A stretch of 20,302 nucleotides of DNA. Origin: a virus. A program made the position numbers and the translations under genes. Position 1 is the stretch's first letter. Each line of letters opens with the position of its first letter. The notes under the pieces were generated by a model. That model did no database searches, was not told where the DNA came from, and was given only the letters and a program-made list of their open reading frames with translations. The DNA lies in the IMG/VR virus record IMGVR_UViG_3300032132_000050, positions 1 through 20,302 of that record. One strand, given 5' to 3'. Below, piece by piece: positions 19,008 to 20,302 of the stretch.

Positions 19008-20297
19008 ATGGCAGTACCCACTTTAACACCTTCAAGCAGAACAAGCGCTATAGCACTAACTACTGGAAGTGCGCCCGGCGATGTAAAAGATAACACCTCT
19101 TTACCTTTTCAGCTATATTCAGATTCAAGCTCTGCGATGTTTTCGCAGTATTTTTGCTCCGGAGCATCAGATCAAGTTTCATATGTTTATAAAAAACTTG
19201 GTGGCGATGTTTTAGACGTTGAAATAACTAATAATCAAGTTTTTACAGCTTATGAAGAGGCAACACTAGAATATTCTTATATTCTTAATATCCATCAGGC
19301 AAAAAACATGCTTGGGAGTGCTTTAGGTGGAACAACGGGCACTTTTGACCACGATGGGGAGAAAATTAACTCCACCGAACCAGATAACGTAAATCTTAAA
19401 TATCCAAGATGGGAGTTCTCTTATGGAAAGCGAGTCGGAGACGGAGTTGGCCAAGAAGCAGGAATGGGCGGAAATACAAGAATATATTCAGCTTCATTTG
19501 ATACTGTGGTGAACCAACAAGATTATGATTTACAACAGATTGTATCTTCTTCAGCAGCGACAGATACTGATGAATTTTATTATAATAAAATTGGAAATAA
19601 AAGAATTTATGTCACAAGAGTATTTTATAAAACTCCACAATCAATGTGGAGATTCTATGGTTATTATGGTGGTTTAAATACCGTTGGAGATTTAGCTAGT
19701 TATGGCCAATTTGCAGATGATTCAACCTTTGAAATTATTCCTACTTGGCAAAATAAAGTACAAGCCATGGCCTTTGAAGACGCAATATACACACGAAATT
19801 CTCATTGGTCTTATGAAATTAAAAATAACAAACTAAGAATATTCCCGCAAGTCGTTCGCGCAACTCCTTCTAAAATGTGGTTTGAATTTTATATTCGAGA
19901 TGATGTCTGGGAAAGAGGAGATACTGATAAAGAAGACGGTCTAGAAGGTGTAAATAACATGAACACTTTGCCGTTTGAAAATCTTCCATATAAAAACATC
20001 AATGCCATTGGTAAACAATGGATTAGAAGGTTTTCTTTGGCGCTGTGTAAAGAAATGTTAGGGCAAATACGAAGTAAATTTGGTGCTATTCCAATTCCTG
20101 GTGAAACTGTTAATTTAAATGGAACAGAATTAATTTCGCAAGGAAAAGAGGAACAAGATAAGCTGCGCGAAGAACTTAAGACGACATTAGACGAGCTTAC
20201 ATATGCTAAGATTGCAGAAAGTGAAGCTTCTATGATTGATAGTGTAAACAAAGTACAAGAAAAAATGCCATACCCAACACCAATTGTGTTAGGATAA
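19008..20297 (+). CDS. Virion structural protein, probable neck/connector
   Basis: 429 residues, with GAGGAG about ten bases upstream. The middle contains FEIIPTWQNKVQAMAFEDAI followed by TRNSHWSYEI and LRIFP. The C-terminus has WIRRFSLALCKEMLGQIRSK, FGAIPIPGETVNLNGTELIS and QGKEEQDKLREELKT. I recall this last block from structural proteins of T4-like and other large phages, sometimes called neck proteins, but the family label is from memory. Location after the head genes fits a head-completion role such as T4 gp13. An out-of-frame ATG lies four bases upstream; 19008 is chosen because it opens the long frame. Only five bases follow the stop in the window. Confidence 0.72.
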   Translation: MAVPTLTPSSRTSAIALTTGSAPGDVKDNTSLPFQLYSDSSSAMFSQYFCSGASDQVSYVYKKLGGDVLDVEITNNQVFTAYEEATLEYSYILNIHQAKNMLGSALGGTTGTFDHDGEKINSTEPDNVNLKYPRWEFSYGKRVGDGVGQEAGMGGNTRIYSASFDTVVNQQDYDLQQIVSSSAATDTDEFYYNKIGNKRIYVTRVFYKTPQSMWRFYGYYGGLNTVGDLASYGQFADDSTFEIIPTWQNKVQAMAFEDAIYTRNSHWSYEIKNNKLRIFPQVVRATPSKMWFEFYIRDDVWERGDTDKEDGLEGVNNMNTLPFENLPYKNINAIGKQWIRRFSLALCKEMLGQIRSKFGAIPIPGETVNLNGTELISQGKEEQDKLREELKTTLDELTYAKIAESEASMIDSVNKVQEKMPYPTPIVLG

Positions 20298-20302
20298 AAT
20301 AA

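Noticed and set aside
1-20302. CRISPR array, tRNA or integrase
   Set aside because: No regularly spaced direct repeats, cloverleaf-like sequences or recombinase motifs were seen on either strand.

Overview
The window is a densely packed, AT-rich piece of a tailed double-stranded DNA phage. It holds the DNA-packaging and head-assembly module of a T4-like virus. Every gene I accept is on the + strand. Most neighbours abut or overlap by 4 to 23 bases, and no gap exceeds about 160 bases, so there is no large empty stretch. There is no integrase, tRNA, CRISPR array, insertion sequence or host housekeeping gene. From memory, not from a search, several of the unnamed proteins look like families common in uncultured marine T4-like phages. 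The sequence does not identify the host. A predicted signal peptide and a phage-borne bS21 fit a bacterial, probably Gram-negative, host, but that is inference.

Layout. (1) 1-1038: the end of a gene finishing in an amphipathic helix, then two overlapping genes for small membrane proteins with extracytoplasmic coiled coils. (2) 1064-3876: a fibre-like protein with a LamG-type domain, a zinc-ribbon protein, an acidic protein with a recent internal duplication, and an unrecognised protein just before the terminase. (3) 3891-7505: large terminase (gp17-like) and portal (gp20-like). (4) 7483-10280: three unrecognised or partly recognised proteins, one with a peptidoglycan-binding-like domain, followed by two tiny ORFs and a DUF1360-like membrane protein. 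(5) 10273-11549: prohead protease (gp21-like), a small unrecognised protein and a phage-encoded ribosomal protein bS21. (6) 11590-14411: a small structural protein and two fibre proteins sharing a C-terminal module. (7) 14531-18530: scaffold (gp22-like), major capsid protein (gp23-like) and a probable capsid decoration protein. (8) 18638-20297: a small histone-tail-like basic protein and a probable neck or connector protein.

How the genes work together. The scaffold and portal nucleate a prohead of major capsid protein. The gp21-like protease digests the scaffold and trims the capsid protein, and a consensus site is visible at E58|A59. The terminase then pumps DNA through the portal. The decoration and connector proteins finish the head, and the fibre-like proteins probably form head or tail appendages. 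Rho-independent terminators after the large fibre, capsid and decoration genes, with promoter-like motifs in the gaps before the large fibre, scaffold and decoration genes, divide the right half into separate transcription units. The capsid gene can thus be expressed at a different level from its neighbours.

The most interesting points are the bS21 gene inside a head operon, a recurring amphipathic-helix plus L-x-E motif in several otherwise unrelated proteins (a possible capsid-targeting and processing tag), the composition shift inside the peptidoglycan-binding-like gene, the paralogous fibre C-termini placed between protease and scaffold, and an apparent excess of the palindrome GGCGCC.
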